From Pascua guehoae (Eukaryota > Basidiomycota > Tremellomycetes > Trichosporonales > Trichosporonaceae), in NCBI GenBank assembly GCA_001600415.1, contig BCJX01000007.1, positions 62,001 to 126,000 on the forward strand: DNA of 64,000 bases, given 5' to 3'. Below the pieces are notes generated by a model. It worked only from the letters and a program-made list of their open reading frames with translations. It was not told where the DNA came from and did no database searches. A program made the translations under genes and the position numbers. Shown one piece after another: positions 21,331 to 32,336 of this stretch (the stretch's first letter is position 1; each line of letters starts with the position of its first letter).

Positions 21331-23139
21331 GGTGGTTGGGGCTGGGGCGGATTGAAAGTTTTGGACAGGTGGAAAAGAGAAAACAAACAGGAGGTGGAGT
21401 TGGCGGGGGAAGAGTGGAAGCCGGGGGCGTGTTAAGTGTTAGGAAGACTGGGGTGCAACCAACAAGTCAGGCTTCCAGTGCGTTCCTCAGCAATGTACGT
21501 GATGTTGGCATGGGGGCAACGTGTGGTGCTGATCGTCGTTGCATACGGCCAGAGGAGACATGTGCTGTTATTGTTGTCAATGCGGGGTCAGGAGACTGGT
21601 TGCGTCACACTTGTCGTCATGGGAATCACACATGCTGGTGGTCGGCATCTGGTCGTGGGCAACAATATGATTGTGCGTTTGGCGGGAGCAACAAAGGTCT
21701 TGGCCCTCGGTAAGACCGAGCCTCGTCCAAAGCTTACTGTGAGCTTTGCAGGGTTCCCCTGCCGGATAAACAAGGGGACGAGAAGTTCGTGGCGAGTTGT
21801 GGAGTGAGACGAGATGGATGGTGGTGGAAGCTATCCGAATCAACAGGTGCCTCTCGATCTCACAGTGGTATACGGCTGATGATGTCACCGATACCCCTTC
21901 AAGCCTCGAGGCTTATGTCCGTGTCGGACCTGGCAACATCTGATACCGATTTCATCGCCCACATGGAAGGAAATCACCGAGCGCAAAAGGCCGTGCCGGC
22001 CCTGCATGCCGTGCAGGCCAGCTTCTACTCGAAGCGTTGCGTGTGTACGCCTGTGTCAACAACCTTCTTGCTGTGTCGAGGGCGCTGTCGCATGTCACAT
22101 GCCACAGGCTTGCTGGTGACACATCAACAAGATAGGCTGCCCTCGTGAGTGACTGCGAAAGGGAAGTTGTTACAGGTGCAAGCACACGATGCGCGTGACG
22201 GAAAACACATGCGATGTAGAATCCGAGAAACTTTGGGGAAACATTGTGGCCTCGACTCGGTGCAAGACGGTATCCAAGGGCACAACAAAATTTAGTGGCC
22301 ATCAAGTGCTTTGTTTGTCGTTTACACCACCAATGCTATCTTCGTAGCGTCAAGACCATGATCGAGAATGGGAGAGGTGTTATTTGCCCACGCCAGTCAT
22401 TCAAGTGCCACCAAAATATCCAGACTCGGGATCCGGTCTTGATGCGACTCGCTGTGGGATGAAGAGAGCTGGCTATCTCGGTGAGGTGAGGGAAAGTCTC
22501 CACACATGTGTGGCCCCGGGCATGACGTCACCATGGCCGAGGGCACACAGGAAGGTAGTCACTCTCCCGGAGATGCCGCCAATGTCCGCTTGCTCCTCGG
22601 CGGCTCGGCCATGCACTCTCATACCCCAAGGGGAGGGGGCGGGGGGCTCCACAGGGTAGAGCGGGGGTAAATGAATCAACGCCGGCCTTCGGCCATCGGC
22701 ATCGGCATCGGCATCGGCAACGGCAACAAGCCATGTTTGATCTTTGAGATCCCCTCTCTTGGCTCGGTGCTCTGTCTGCTCCTCGCCACCAGTGCACTGT
22801 ACCGGTGCGTGCTCCGCACCTGCCGGGCGCCGAGCCTGTACGTGTGTGCCCACTAGACTGCAACATCAAAACAAATTGCACCACGATACTTGTGTCAAAG
22901 CCTTAATAAAACCCCCACACAACAGTGGAGCGTGGAGCACTCAACCTTCAAACATCTCAACCAACTTTTCCCACTTCTTGTCAACAACAGAACCCGACAA
23001 CCGCCTTACGAACCTAGCATTCAACCGTCCTTTCTCGACCCAACTTGCAAGACATTAGACTCGGCGCGGCGACCGCACCGCAACCCCTCTCCACCACATC
23101 ATCCCCCCCCCCCCCCCCCCGCCCCTCCGGCAACCCATC
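21331..23139. other. Intergenic, divergent promoter region
   Basis: 1.8 kb between the divergent GST and seven-span protein genes. It holds a GGCATC-type hexanucleotide run at 22691-22726 and an 18-base C run at 23103-23120, 20 bases before the next start codon. No gene recognised. Confidence 0.6.
22691..22726. repeat. Hexanucleotide repeat GGCATC/GGCAAC
   Basis: Six tandem hexamers, four GGCATC and two GGCAAC, in intergenic DNA. Confidence 0.85.
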
Positions 23140-24244
23140 ATGGCACCGTCAATGCCATACGCCGTTCTCTTGGCGAAACGTGGGCCCAACCCCCCCATGG
23201 TCGCGGGTCTCGGCGGCACACCAACAAAGTCGCTCGACGTTCCGATCACGTCCGTCTTCCTCGTCCTCTTTGCCATGTGCGCGGCGACGCACATGACCAT
23301 CTTCCGACTCAACCTCGCACGAGGACGCAAGTTTGTCTTTTCTGCAATGACGTTTGGATTCTGCATGGCGCGTATAACGGCGTGCGCCATGCGACTCGCA
23401 TGGGCTACACATCTCACCAACGTCTCACTGGCCATTGCAGCACAGGTGCGCATTACAGGCCTCCAACGTGTTTCGGTGGCAGCACACAACTGACAGTCTC
23501 CAGGTCTTTGTAGCGGCTGGCGTCCTGCTCCTCTTCATCATCAACCTCGTATTCGTCCAGCGCCTGATCCGGTCCTCTCATCCTCACCTCGGGTGGGCGC
23601 GGTGGTTCTCGCTCATGTTCAAGGTCTACTACTTTAGCATCGTCTTTGTGATCATCACCCTCATCACCGCCGTCGTCCAAAGCTTTTACGCCCGCAACCC
23701 GACCATTCTGCAGCGTGATCGCAAAATCATGCTCTTTGGAAGCACATACTTTGCCGTCTCGGCTTTCCTCCCCATCATCTTCCTCGCCATCAGGGCGGTC
23801 CTCCCCAGGCGCGGACCTCTCGACCGTTTCGGAGACGGCAGCGACACGGCCAAGGTCCTCATCGTTCTCATCTCGTCCATTGTCCTCAGCCTCGGCGCGT
23901 CGTTCCGTGCAGGCACGTCCTTTCTCCCTCCTCGCCCCATCTCCAACCCGGCTTGGTACCACTCCAAGGCGTGCTTTTACCTCTTCAACTTTACGATCGA
24001 GCTCTTTGTGGTCGTCTTTTGGGCGGCCGCACGCGTGGACAGGCGCTTCATTGTGCCCAACGGATGCCACGCCCCAGGCGACTACTCGAGCAAGCCCCTG
24101 GATGGTAGCATTGAACGAAAGGACGAGGACGAAACCCGCGACGGGGACGAGACCAACGACGGGGCCGAATCCAACGGCGCCGACGCAGCTACATTGTCAC
24201 AGCAAGGCAATGTCTTGGGGGACGGCGAGAAGAGCAAGGTGTGA
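23140..24244 (+). CDS. Seven-span membrane protein (fungal GPCR-like, DUF3112-type)
   Basis: Exons 23140-23445 and 23504-24244; intron 58 nt; 348 aa. About seven hydrophobic spans are visible: SVFLVLFAMCAATH, FVFSAMTFGFCMARI, LTNVSLAIAAQVFVAAG, LLLFIINLVFVQRLI, FSIVFVIITLITAVVQ, YFAVSAFLPIIFLAI, VLIVLISSIVLSLGA and CFYLFNFTIELFVVVFW are candidates, one of them probably re-entrant or extended. The C-terminal tail of about 65 residues is acidic and rich in Asp-Glu and Asn. The pattern resembles the fungal protein family annotated as GPCR-like (DUF3112), a family call from memory with moderate confidence. No ligand or partner can be named. Confidence 0.75.
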
Positions 24245-24842
24245 TGCACATCGACGGCATGCTCGGCATCAGAGCAGTGCGCGGAGCCTTTGACTTGCCC
24301 AATTCGAGGTCTACACTGGTTCCAAGACGGCTTGCGCACACGTGGTTCATAGTCTTTGTATCCATGGTTCCTGTACTGCATGACATGACGGACTATAATA
24401 CAGGATAATGTCCGAGAACCAATGCGCTAGGAGTCCTGCCGGCTACCCGTATTTCGTGGCTCGCAACGACCTGCTGCGCAGCTAACGCATGTCCCCTGTG
24501 TCATACTTGCTCAACATCCCAACGCAGCCCATGTATGTTTCCTGAGAATAACCGGTCAGCAGTGCTAGTTGGCTGCGGACTGTCCACGTGACGATATCCA
24601 AGAGGCTAGAAAGGTTGAGGATGAGATGGTGGACGACAATCGAACTCGGTAAACAGATGTTGCACGTACTTAGTGTGGGGCACCGCCACCTATTTGATGC
24701 CGCTCCTTCGGCTCTGTCCGGTCACTCGACGTCACCCACTACCACTTCGAGAACAACAGCAGCGTCTTGTGCGCCATCCACGAACCATGCTCTCACCAAC
24801 CCGCTCTACACCATATCATCACTCTCCCTACCACTGCTCGAG
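24245..24842. other. Intergenic, promoter of the APH-type kinase
   Basis: 598 bp. A CACGTG box lies at 24585-24590. The kinase frame is open upstream to 24588, but that stretch has no family match and reads as leader. Confidence 0.5.
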
Positions 24843-25754
24843 ATGTCATCCCCGCACTCTGAGCCCGTCAACGACACTCTTTGGAATCGGATCTTCACCG
24901 TCAGTCTCTACCATTTCCTCAAGTTGCCGCTTGTGCGCAAAATCCGCGGGCAAGGCAGCACCGCTGCGTATGGACGCATCGTCTACGTGTCGTCCAAGCT
25001 AGCCATCAAGTCTGATACGGACCTAACACTGGCCGAGGCCAACACCATGGTCTTTGTCGCGAACCATACCTCCATACCGGTCCCGGCAGTCTACTCGGCC
25101 TTCACGTACCGCAGCCGAACGTACATTCTCATGGAACGGAAACCCGGACACTCACTAGCCTATACCTGGCTTGGACTCGCCGACGACTCCAAGAAACGCA
25201 TCTTGGCCCAACTTCGAGACATGGTCTCCCAACTCGGCGCGCTGAAACCGCCAACCGAGCGGCCCGAGTCTGTGTGCAACGTGGATGGCGGCCCGGTGTA
25301 TGACCCGCGCTTGGCACTAAACTTGGCCACCAGAACCCACTTTTACGGGCCGTTTGAGACGGTCGACGACTTTCACCGATACGGTCTCCGCGATGGCTTT
25401 GAGGTCGGTGATCTCGACGAAAGGAGGAAACCGGGCGTGGACAATATGATCCGCTTGCACCACGTGTACCGACACACCATCGAGCCGACGTATGATTCGT
25501 CCCTTGTCGCATTCACCCATGGCGACTTGAGCTCGTTCAACGTCCTCGTCGACGGCGACGAGGTGACGGCCATCGTCGACTGGGAGACTGCGGGGTGGTG
25601 GCCCGTCTATTGGGAGTATACCAGTGCGTGGCACGTCAACCCACGCAATCTATTCTGGCAAGACCAGGTCGACCACTTTGTAACCCCGCGACCTGAGGAC
25701 CTTGTAATGGAGAAGCAGCGACGTCGGTACTTTGGGCAGTTTGGCTACGAGTGA
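24843..25754 (+). CDS. Aminoglycoside-phosphotransferase (APH)-fold kinase
   Basis: Single exon, 303 aa from MSSPHSEPVND; the frame is open 255 bases upstream but without family features. The kinase fold is shown by LAEANTMVFVANHTSIPVP in the N-lobe, YILMERKPGHSL at the hinge, the catalytic loop FTHGDLSSFNVLV (His226, Asp228, Asn233) and the metal-binding IVDWETAGWWP (Asp246). This is the large fungal APH family; most members act on unknown small molecules and do not confer drug resistance. An N-lobe Lys for ATP is probably the one in YVSSKLAIK. Lack of introns stands out beside its neighbours and could reflect retroposition or transfer, an inference. Confidence 0.88.
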   Translation: MSSPHSEPVNDTLWNRIFTVSLYHFLKLPLVRKIRGQGSTAAYGRIVYVSSKLAIKSDTDLTLAEANTMVFVANHTSIPVPAVYSAFTYRSRTYILMERKPGHSLAYTWLGLADDSKKRILAQLRDMVSQLGALKPPTERPESVCNVDGGPVYDPRLALNLATRTHFYGPFETVDDFHRYGLRDGFEVGDLDERRKPGVDNMIRLHHVYRHTIEPTYDSSLVAFTHGDLSSFNVLVDGDEVTAIVDWETAGWWPVYWEYTSAWHVNPRNLFWQDQVDHFVTPRPEDLVMEKQRRRYFGQFGYE

Positions 25755-27400
25755 ACAAGTCGCTCGTATGTACTACTGCACTCTCTCTGATAGGAGGGGG
25801 CGGGTTGTTTATAGCCCCCCACGATAGTGACAGGAGCCATGTGCAGTATGTCTTTGAAGTGGCCAGTGAAAGGGTGATGAGCGGCTACGGAGGTGGAGAC
25901 GCGGTGCAGCGCTGCCTGCACACCGGTCATGCCCAAGCATGACACCCAAGGCGATGTGGATGTAGTCCAGTTTCCAACAACGGCTAGCTCCCACCTAGGC
26001 ACGGTGTGGGCCTCGACTGCCGCGTTGTCTCGACCAGTTGTGCCTGCCAAGCGTGCTCTTTCCGAAGGCGTGGGCGAACACTCATATCTCATCCCATCTA
26101 CTTGGTGTGTGTGGACGCCCGATGTCCTCTCCCTTCCTCGGTTCACGATCCCCGCTGAACAACTGCATGGTCCAAAGACGTTAGCATCCCATTCCATTAC
26201 ACCACTGACCGTGAGTCGCCTTCACAGTATCGCCCTGCGTTCTGTAGCCCATTCCCGGTTGCTCCTCATCGCTGCCGTTGCTCTCTCCCTTCCGCCCCTC
26301 CCGCCATTGTTTGCGAAACAGTCTTCCGCTTTCCCTAACCTTACGAGACACAACCTACACACGGACACGCTGGGCAAAATGGCGACATCGGCCACAGCAA
26401 GCCATGCGCCGAGCAGTAGTAGTGGAGGCGCCTGGAGGTTGGATTGTTTGCCCACTGGTCGTCGCGCACGCAACCCGGTTGTCGAGTGTGGGTCGCCCGA
26501 GACAGCAGTAAGGTTTCCCGACGCGTGCTACCGATGGCCGACAATGGCAAAGTCACGCTGCGTCCCTGAACCTACGTCAGGTCTTGAGGCGATAAGGTAC
26601 GCTTTTTAACTTTGGGTCGTGAGGGGACAACTGGGTTCCTGGATGAGTGGAGTGGATACCTGTCGAATGAGTCCAGATATTCCGACATCCTCCTCCGCCC
26701 GCGCCTCAACGCTCCCTAACGAGATATGGTAGCCGCCAGTCTGTTGGGCTCCAGTACACAGTACTGAAGCCGACCAAATTTCCCTCGGTGGTCAGAATAG
26801 GTTGAAGCGAATTCCAAGAACGAGGTCGCGCGAGTGGGAAGATCATGCACTCTTGGTGTGTTGCACCGTGACGCGTCCCTGCCCAGCTCAACAAGGGCAA
26901 TGTGCTTACCATGCTTCGCCTGCGTAAACACGGTACAAAGGGATAGGCCCACAGGCCCCCTCCTACGCGACCGAGAAGTGCCTGGCCAGGTGTATATGTT
27001 TTATCTGATTTCAAACGGCCCACTCTGTCGCCACCAAGACCAAGAGAAACAACGCGAACGAGGAACCCGATTGTCAACCCCCCCCTGCCAGCAAGGTTAG
27101 TTCCTGTATCCGGCCGAGCCACTTGGGACCTTTAAGCATCATGGCACTCGAAGCATGATGTCCACAGAACTATCGCGTTCCCCCTTCTGGTGGTTTCGGG
27201 ATCGAGCAAGCTCATCCCCGCTGCCGACACAACGTGTCTCTGGCCACTTTGCAGCTGGGCCAAGGCCCCTCCCACAACCCGCCCCTCCCACAACACGCCC
27301 CCCCCCCCCCCAATTCATGTCGACTACACCTGCAAAGCTTGACCCAAGGATGTATTGGCTCGTGTTCATCATCTTCTCACTTTACTTCATTCAATCGACC
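25755..27400. other. Intergenic, no gene accepted
   Basis: 1.65 kb. A 238-codon open frame (25893-26609) lacks any motif, has poor codon bias and was not accepted. A 15-base C run at 27298-27312 lies about 90 bp before the next start. Confidence 0.5.
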
Positions 27401-29427
27401 ATGGTGGCCTCTGTCCTACACCTACTCGCCGTTGCTGTTCTCTCGAGATTGACAGCTTCACAGGACGCGGAAGCGCCATTCGCACCCAACATTGTGTTCA
27501 ACTGGACAACGAGTGTCGTCGATCCCATCAACCTCTGGTACTTCTGTGGCGCCAACGGATTCTGTAATTCGACACCGCCTTCTAACAATTGGGTCACGAC
27601 CTTTGACGAGTCACCGTCATATGTGGCCGGCATAGCGGGGATGGGGAAGTCTCATACGACGGGATCTTTTCCTCTGAACTACGACGACATATCTAATACT
27701 CGGAGGCTCTCGGTTAATACCGACCTCGCATTCACGAAGGCCTATGTCTATGGGACTGCTCTTGACGCGGCAGCTTGGAAGGTGGACGAAGGAACGTCAT
27801 CCTATTTCCCCCCTTTGATCTCTGGCCCCGAGGAGCGTGTAAGCCGCTTAATTGCTAGGACAACGGATCCCATGATGTGGGGACTACACACGAGCAACGT
27901 TTCCTGGACCAATGGCGACGTAACGGTGGACTCGATTGTATACACGATGGGTATGAAGACACAAGCGTGAGCTCTCCTTGCAGAGTGCTGCTGACTAGCG
28001 GTAGCCCTTCATTCGACAAGGCGCACTTTACAGTGGAGTACGCCGTCTTGAGCGACGGCTCATCCAACCTCTTCTTCGACAGCACAGGCTTGACCAACCT
28101 CTCTAATCCTATAAACCTTACCATTGGTGGTGCTGGTTCGTCTTCTCCCGTAGCATCGGGTGCCTGGAGCTCAGCTACTGACATCGCACGTAGGAGACCA
28201 GGAGCCCATCGACTTTCCGCACGTAAAAGGGAAGAACTCTTACTGGTTTTCAGTTCCACACAATACGTCGTTCGTGGTCGTGAATGGCACGGTGGGACCT
28301 GATCATGGGCGCCTTGATGTCTCTCTCAGACCATGGCCGCTTTGGATTCAGCGGTACCACTCCACAAAGAGTGCCTATAACCCCTGGGTAGCGCCTGCCA
28401 CGTTGTTTGTCGGTACACTCGATCCATCGATCAACTATAGCATTTCCCTCGGCCCAGGCAAATATGACGGCCCTCAACTCGGCCTCCACAGCGCCACGTT
28501 CTATTCGTACTTCTAGTGCGTGGCCATGATTGAGCACAGCGAACACTAACATCAGCAACGAGACAACCGGTGACAGCAACGTGACCTCCGATAGCACCGA
28601 GCTGCCGGACTCGGCCCCCTCACCCACAATCACATCCACCGTTACATCCCAAACTCCACCTACACAATCTGATCGCCCAAAGGTGGCACCGATTGTCGGG
28701 GGCGTGGTGAGTGATTCGCAAATCCTGCCGGATGCTGATTAAATAGATCGGTGGTTTAGGAGCCATATTACTCGTGGGCGCTCTGATATTCCTCTACTTC
28801 CGTTATGCGCGTCAACGCGCGCGCCTCGAAGACCGAGGCACCTTCATCGTCGACGTAGACGGCAGCGAAAAGCTCTCCCCATATGTGCTCAAAGGTGATG
28901 ACAGCATCCTCGGCACGCGAGAGAGCCAAGTGGGATACTTGTCGTGAGTGTCGAGTACGATTCAAACGAATGAAGCTTACTTTGCTAGTCCTGGGTTGAA
29001 GACACAAACCAGTTCCCAGTCGCTATCGCCATTGTGGGCTTCGCCGATACTTGCATCTGGATCGTCACCCGCAACCCCCGATTCCAAGTATACCACTGGA
29101 CGTAGCCCCGTGGACGACATTGTGGTCCAGCACGAAGACGGAGGCCATATCAACGTCGAACATGTCCCACCCTGTTACAACCCAGAGTGGGTGTCGCCCA
29201 CATCTGATCCCGATTCAGTTTTGGCATCCGGGCCCGCTCGTCCGCCCGGTCTTTCCGACAAGGAGTACATGGCCTACCTCTACGATGAGGGGTGGCCCCA
29301 TGCTGGTCCCTCGGCTGGTCCCTCACCGGGTCCCTCGGCTGGCCCTTCATCTGCTCCCTCGGCTGGTCCCTCCTCTCCGCCGTCACCACCCCCCGCTGCA
29401 GAGACTTGGCCTGCTCCACGGGAGTGA
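27401..29427 (+). CDS. Type I single-pass membrane protein with PPxY tail motif
   Basis: Six exons: 27401-27966, 28005-28159, 28194-28515, 28556-28706, 28747-28943, 28989-29427; introns 34-45 nt; 609 aa. The start is chosen for its ACCATGG context and because a signal peptide follows (VASVLHLLAVAVLSRLTAS); in-frame ATGs lie further up. An extracellular part of about 375 residues has many N-glycosylation sites, then a Ser/Thr/Pro stalk (about 350-395), one span (GGLGAILLVGALIFLYF, about 400-417) and a 190-residue cytoplasmic tail. The tail has a PPCY motif (524-527), a WW-domain ligand pattern, and a Gly-Pro-Ser repeat run near the end. No named domain recognised; sensor or wall-linked receptor is speculation. 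Confidence 0.82.
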
Positions 29428-30136
29428 TCGTAAAACGAAGACGACAGTCGAGGTCGCTCGGCCGCTCATCCCTTGAAAGCACCACCACAAGGATTTGTCG
29501 ACCCAAGTTTGCGCATCAAGTCGTACCTCAAGAGACCGACCAGCGCCCTCACCACCCCATAGTCCCTGAAAGCTGAACCGACATTCAACCCTCGACATCA
29601 TCGACAGCAATGCCGACCACTCTAAGCAGCGCCACCGCAAACGGTGCCGTAGTTTCGTCAGCTATACCATACCCACTTCATAATGCGACGAGACGCAGTT
29701 CATGCCAAATGCCGTGACTGGTGGGGGAGGGGACTTGCGACAATGATGCCTGGGTGGGCATGATGCGAAACGGAAGTGAGGTTCGTGTTCCTGCCATGCT
29801 GCGGAGATACGGCGGCGCAGAAAGAGAGCCACAGAGCTCTTGTTGTGGTAACGGTATAGTGGTTCAGGTCGGTCGGCCATGCCCGAGAATGACGCGGTGC
29901 GGCGCCCATTTGACCTCTGGCTGTCCCTCGGCTTGACTATTTCCCATTTCTCTGAAAGAATAAGGCATCCTCTTGACGAGATGCCCAAAAGGTACTGAAG
30001 ATGCCCAAAAGCGCTCCTCAACATGAGACTGCTCACCCGTTCGCCATCTTGGTGCCCGCAATAGATATAAGACGCTGGCCATCCATGAGCACTCTCCACC
30101 ACTGGAATCGTACACTCGATCCGCACACTCTCGGCA
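29428..30136. other. Intergenic, MFS promoter
   Basis: 709 bp. GATATAAG at 30064, about 70 bp before the transporter start, is a possible TATA element. Nothing else stands out. Confidence 0.5.
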
Positions 30137-32150
30137 ATGCCTCCTGACGCCCCGCACGCAAGACTCTCAGTAGAGCTCGCCTCAAGCTCATCCCCAACAA
30201 CAGCACAATCCAAACACCCGATAACAGTGGACAAACAGAATGACTCTTGCCTGCCAAGCGCAAGCGACGACAGCGACCCTGGGCCGCGTGAACTGGTCGA
30301 CCTCGGCGATGGTCTGGAAGAGGTGGTGGTGGTCGAGTTTGGACCCAACGATGTCGAGGTACGTTCCAGTCTTCTGCTGCAGCGCCCTTGGAGTTCTCAG
30401 CCCTATAACACCTCTGACCCCCAGAACCCCCGCAACTTTTCCGCGTTGCGCAAGGCCTCCATCCTCGTTGCTGTCACCTATGTCATGCTCCTGTCCTCGG
30501 TCAGCGCGACCTCGGTCGGTGTCATGAGCGAGTGGGGCACGGTATGGTTTGGCGTCTCTCCCCTCGAGTATGAAGTCACCCTCACAATCTACCTTGTCCC
30601 CATGGCCCTGGCGTCGCTTGTCCTCGCGCCGTTGAGTGAGCTCTACGGACGGACATTCATCTACCGCACGACTACCATCATGTGCGTCCGCCTCAAAAGT
30701 CACATTCCTACTGCAAGTGACTAACCCACAGCACGGCGCTGTGCTTTCTGCCACAAATCTTCTCCCACTCGTACGCTCTCCTCCTGGTGTCACGCTGCAT
30801 CCAGGGCATGGCGTCGGCGGTGGGCAACTCGCTCGTCGGCGGCACAATTGCCGACATGTACCGAGCCCGTCAGCGTGGCGTGGCGATGAACGTCATGGCG
30901 CTCGCAAACTACACGGGCAACTCGTTGGGCGGGGCCGTGTTTGGCTGGGTCGGCATGAAGTGTGGAATACAGTGGTGCTATGGTGTGAGTAGTACCGCTG
31001 GCATTTGAGTGCACGATCCATGTGCAGGTACTAACTAGGATCACTAGATTCAAGCACTCGCCGCTGTTGTATCTGTCGTCCTCAACTTTGTTCTCCTCAG
31101 GGAGACACGAGCAGATGCCATCCTCGCGTCACGCGCACGACAGCTCACAAAGGTCACGGGTATCAAGCACGTTTGTGCCGCCGAGTTGCAGTCGAGGCAC
31201 ATGGGGGCCATGGTCAAGGTGTCGGTGATCCGTCCACTGCGTGAGTTCTCTAGGAACATACAGCCTCTGTCAACAAGTGGCGCAGGGCGAGACAGAACAA
31301 CTAGTTGGGCTCGCTGCTCAGCAGTATGAACGGCCGCGTGCCGCGGCATCCCTGCACCTTTTGACGGACCTTTTCGACGGAGGCTGTATCCTCATCTTCC
31401 CCCTCGACTACTTGCTGACATTACCAGAGTACCTCGTAACAGAGCCAATCGTCTCTGCCATGTCCCTCTGGATCGGCTTTGCCTGGTCGTGCATCTACCT
31501 CGGTTCGTCGTCGACGCTCACCATTTTCGGGCAGTACGGCTGGAACTCGGGCCTCACCGGCTTGTCACTGCTGTGCACTCTTGTTGGTGGCATCCTCGGG
31601 TTCATTTCCAACTTTCACCAAGAATACATCTACTCGCGGGCCCGGAAGAGCAGTCCCACTGGCAGTGCCGCCCCCGAGGTCCGTCTCTACTGGGCTGCCA
31701 GCGGTGGACTGCTCTTCCCGCTGTGCATGTTTGCGTATGCGTGGACGGGAACGCCGCGGTTCCATTGGATCGTCCCGGCCATCTTTCTCAGCGGCGCCAT
31801 GTGGGGTGTCTTTATCATGTACTCGGGTGTATTGTAAGTGACGGAATGGTCATTCGCTATTGGATAACATTATATTGACACTACCCAGCAACTACTTTGC
31901 CGACGCCTACGAAACCTACTCTTCATCCGCCCAGGCTGCCCAGAGCTTTGTCCGCAACACGCTCTCGGGCACACTCCCGCTCGCGACCCATGCCCTCTAC
32001 TCCAACCTCGGGTTTCCGCAAGCGTCGACGCTTGTGGCATCCATTTCGACGGCACTTGCGGCTGCACCGATTGCACTGATTATATTTGGTCCCAAGTTGC
32101 GGGCGCGGAGTAAAGCAGCAGTGGCGATTGCGCGCACGCATATCGATTGA
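30137..32150 (+). CDS. MFS transporter, DHA1 (multidrug/polyamine) type
   Basis: Six exons: 30137-30358, 30425-30681, 30732-30984, 31048-31240, 31428-31833, 31889-32150; 530 aa. A cytoplasmic N-terminus of about 85 residues leads into the NPRNFSALRKA entry typical of this group, then twelve spans. The loop 2-3 signature reads LAPLSELYGRTFIY and the motif-C region includes SRCIQGMASAVGNSLVGGTIADMY. Loop 6-7 is followed by EPIVSAMSLWIGFAW. Proton-driven export of drugs or polyamines is the family role; substrate unknown. The first intron (66 nt) is a multiple of three without a stop, so retention would add 22 residues. The 187-nt intron 31241-31427 is unusually long and its exact acceptor is the least certain splice here. 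Confidence 0.88.
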
Positions 32151-32336
32151 TTAAAGTGCACCTTGCTTGCACTCACATGAGCGCGGTTTCTTGTGTCAGG
32201 GACAGGTGGTCATCTCCGACCAGGGAGATGCACCATAGAATACCCAGTTGACCACACGCATCATGTGTCTTACGGGATCAGCCCAAAGTCCATACACCAA
32301 AAGGTCCATCTATAGATCCAAGAGAGAACAGTACCC

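Noticed and set aside
25893..26609. 238-codon open frame downstream of the APH-type kinase
   Set aside because: No signal peptide, domain or family motif, mixed codon use and no splice partners; treated as chance.
26706..27122. 138-codon minus-strand frame
   Set aside because: No recognisable feature; composition like intergenic sequence.
29850..29920. tRNA-like A box (TATAGTGGTTCAGG)
   Set aside because: No B box, no T-arm and no pairing acceptor stem downstream.
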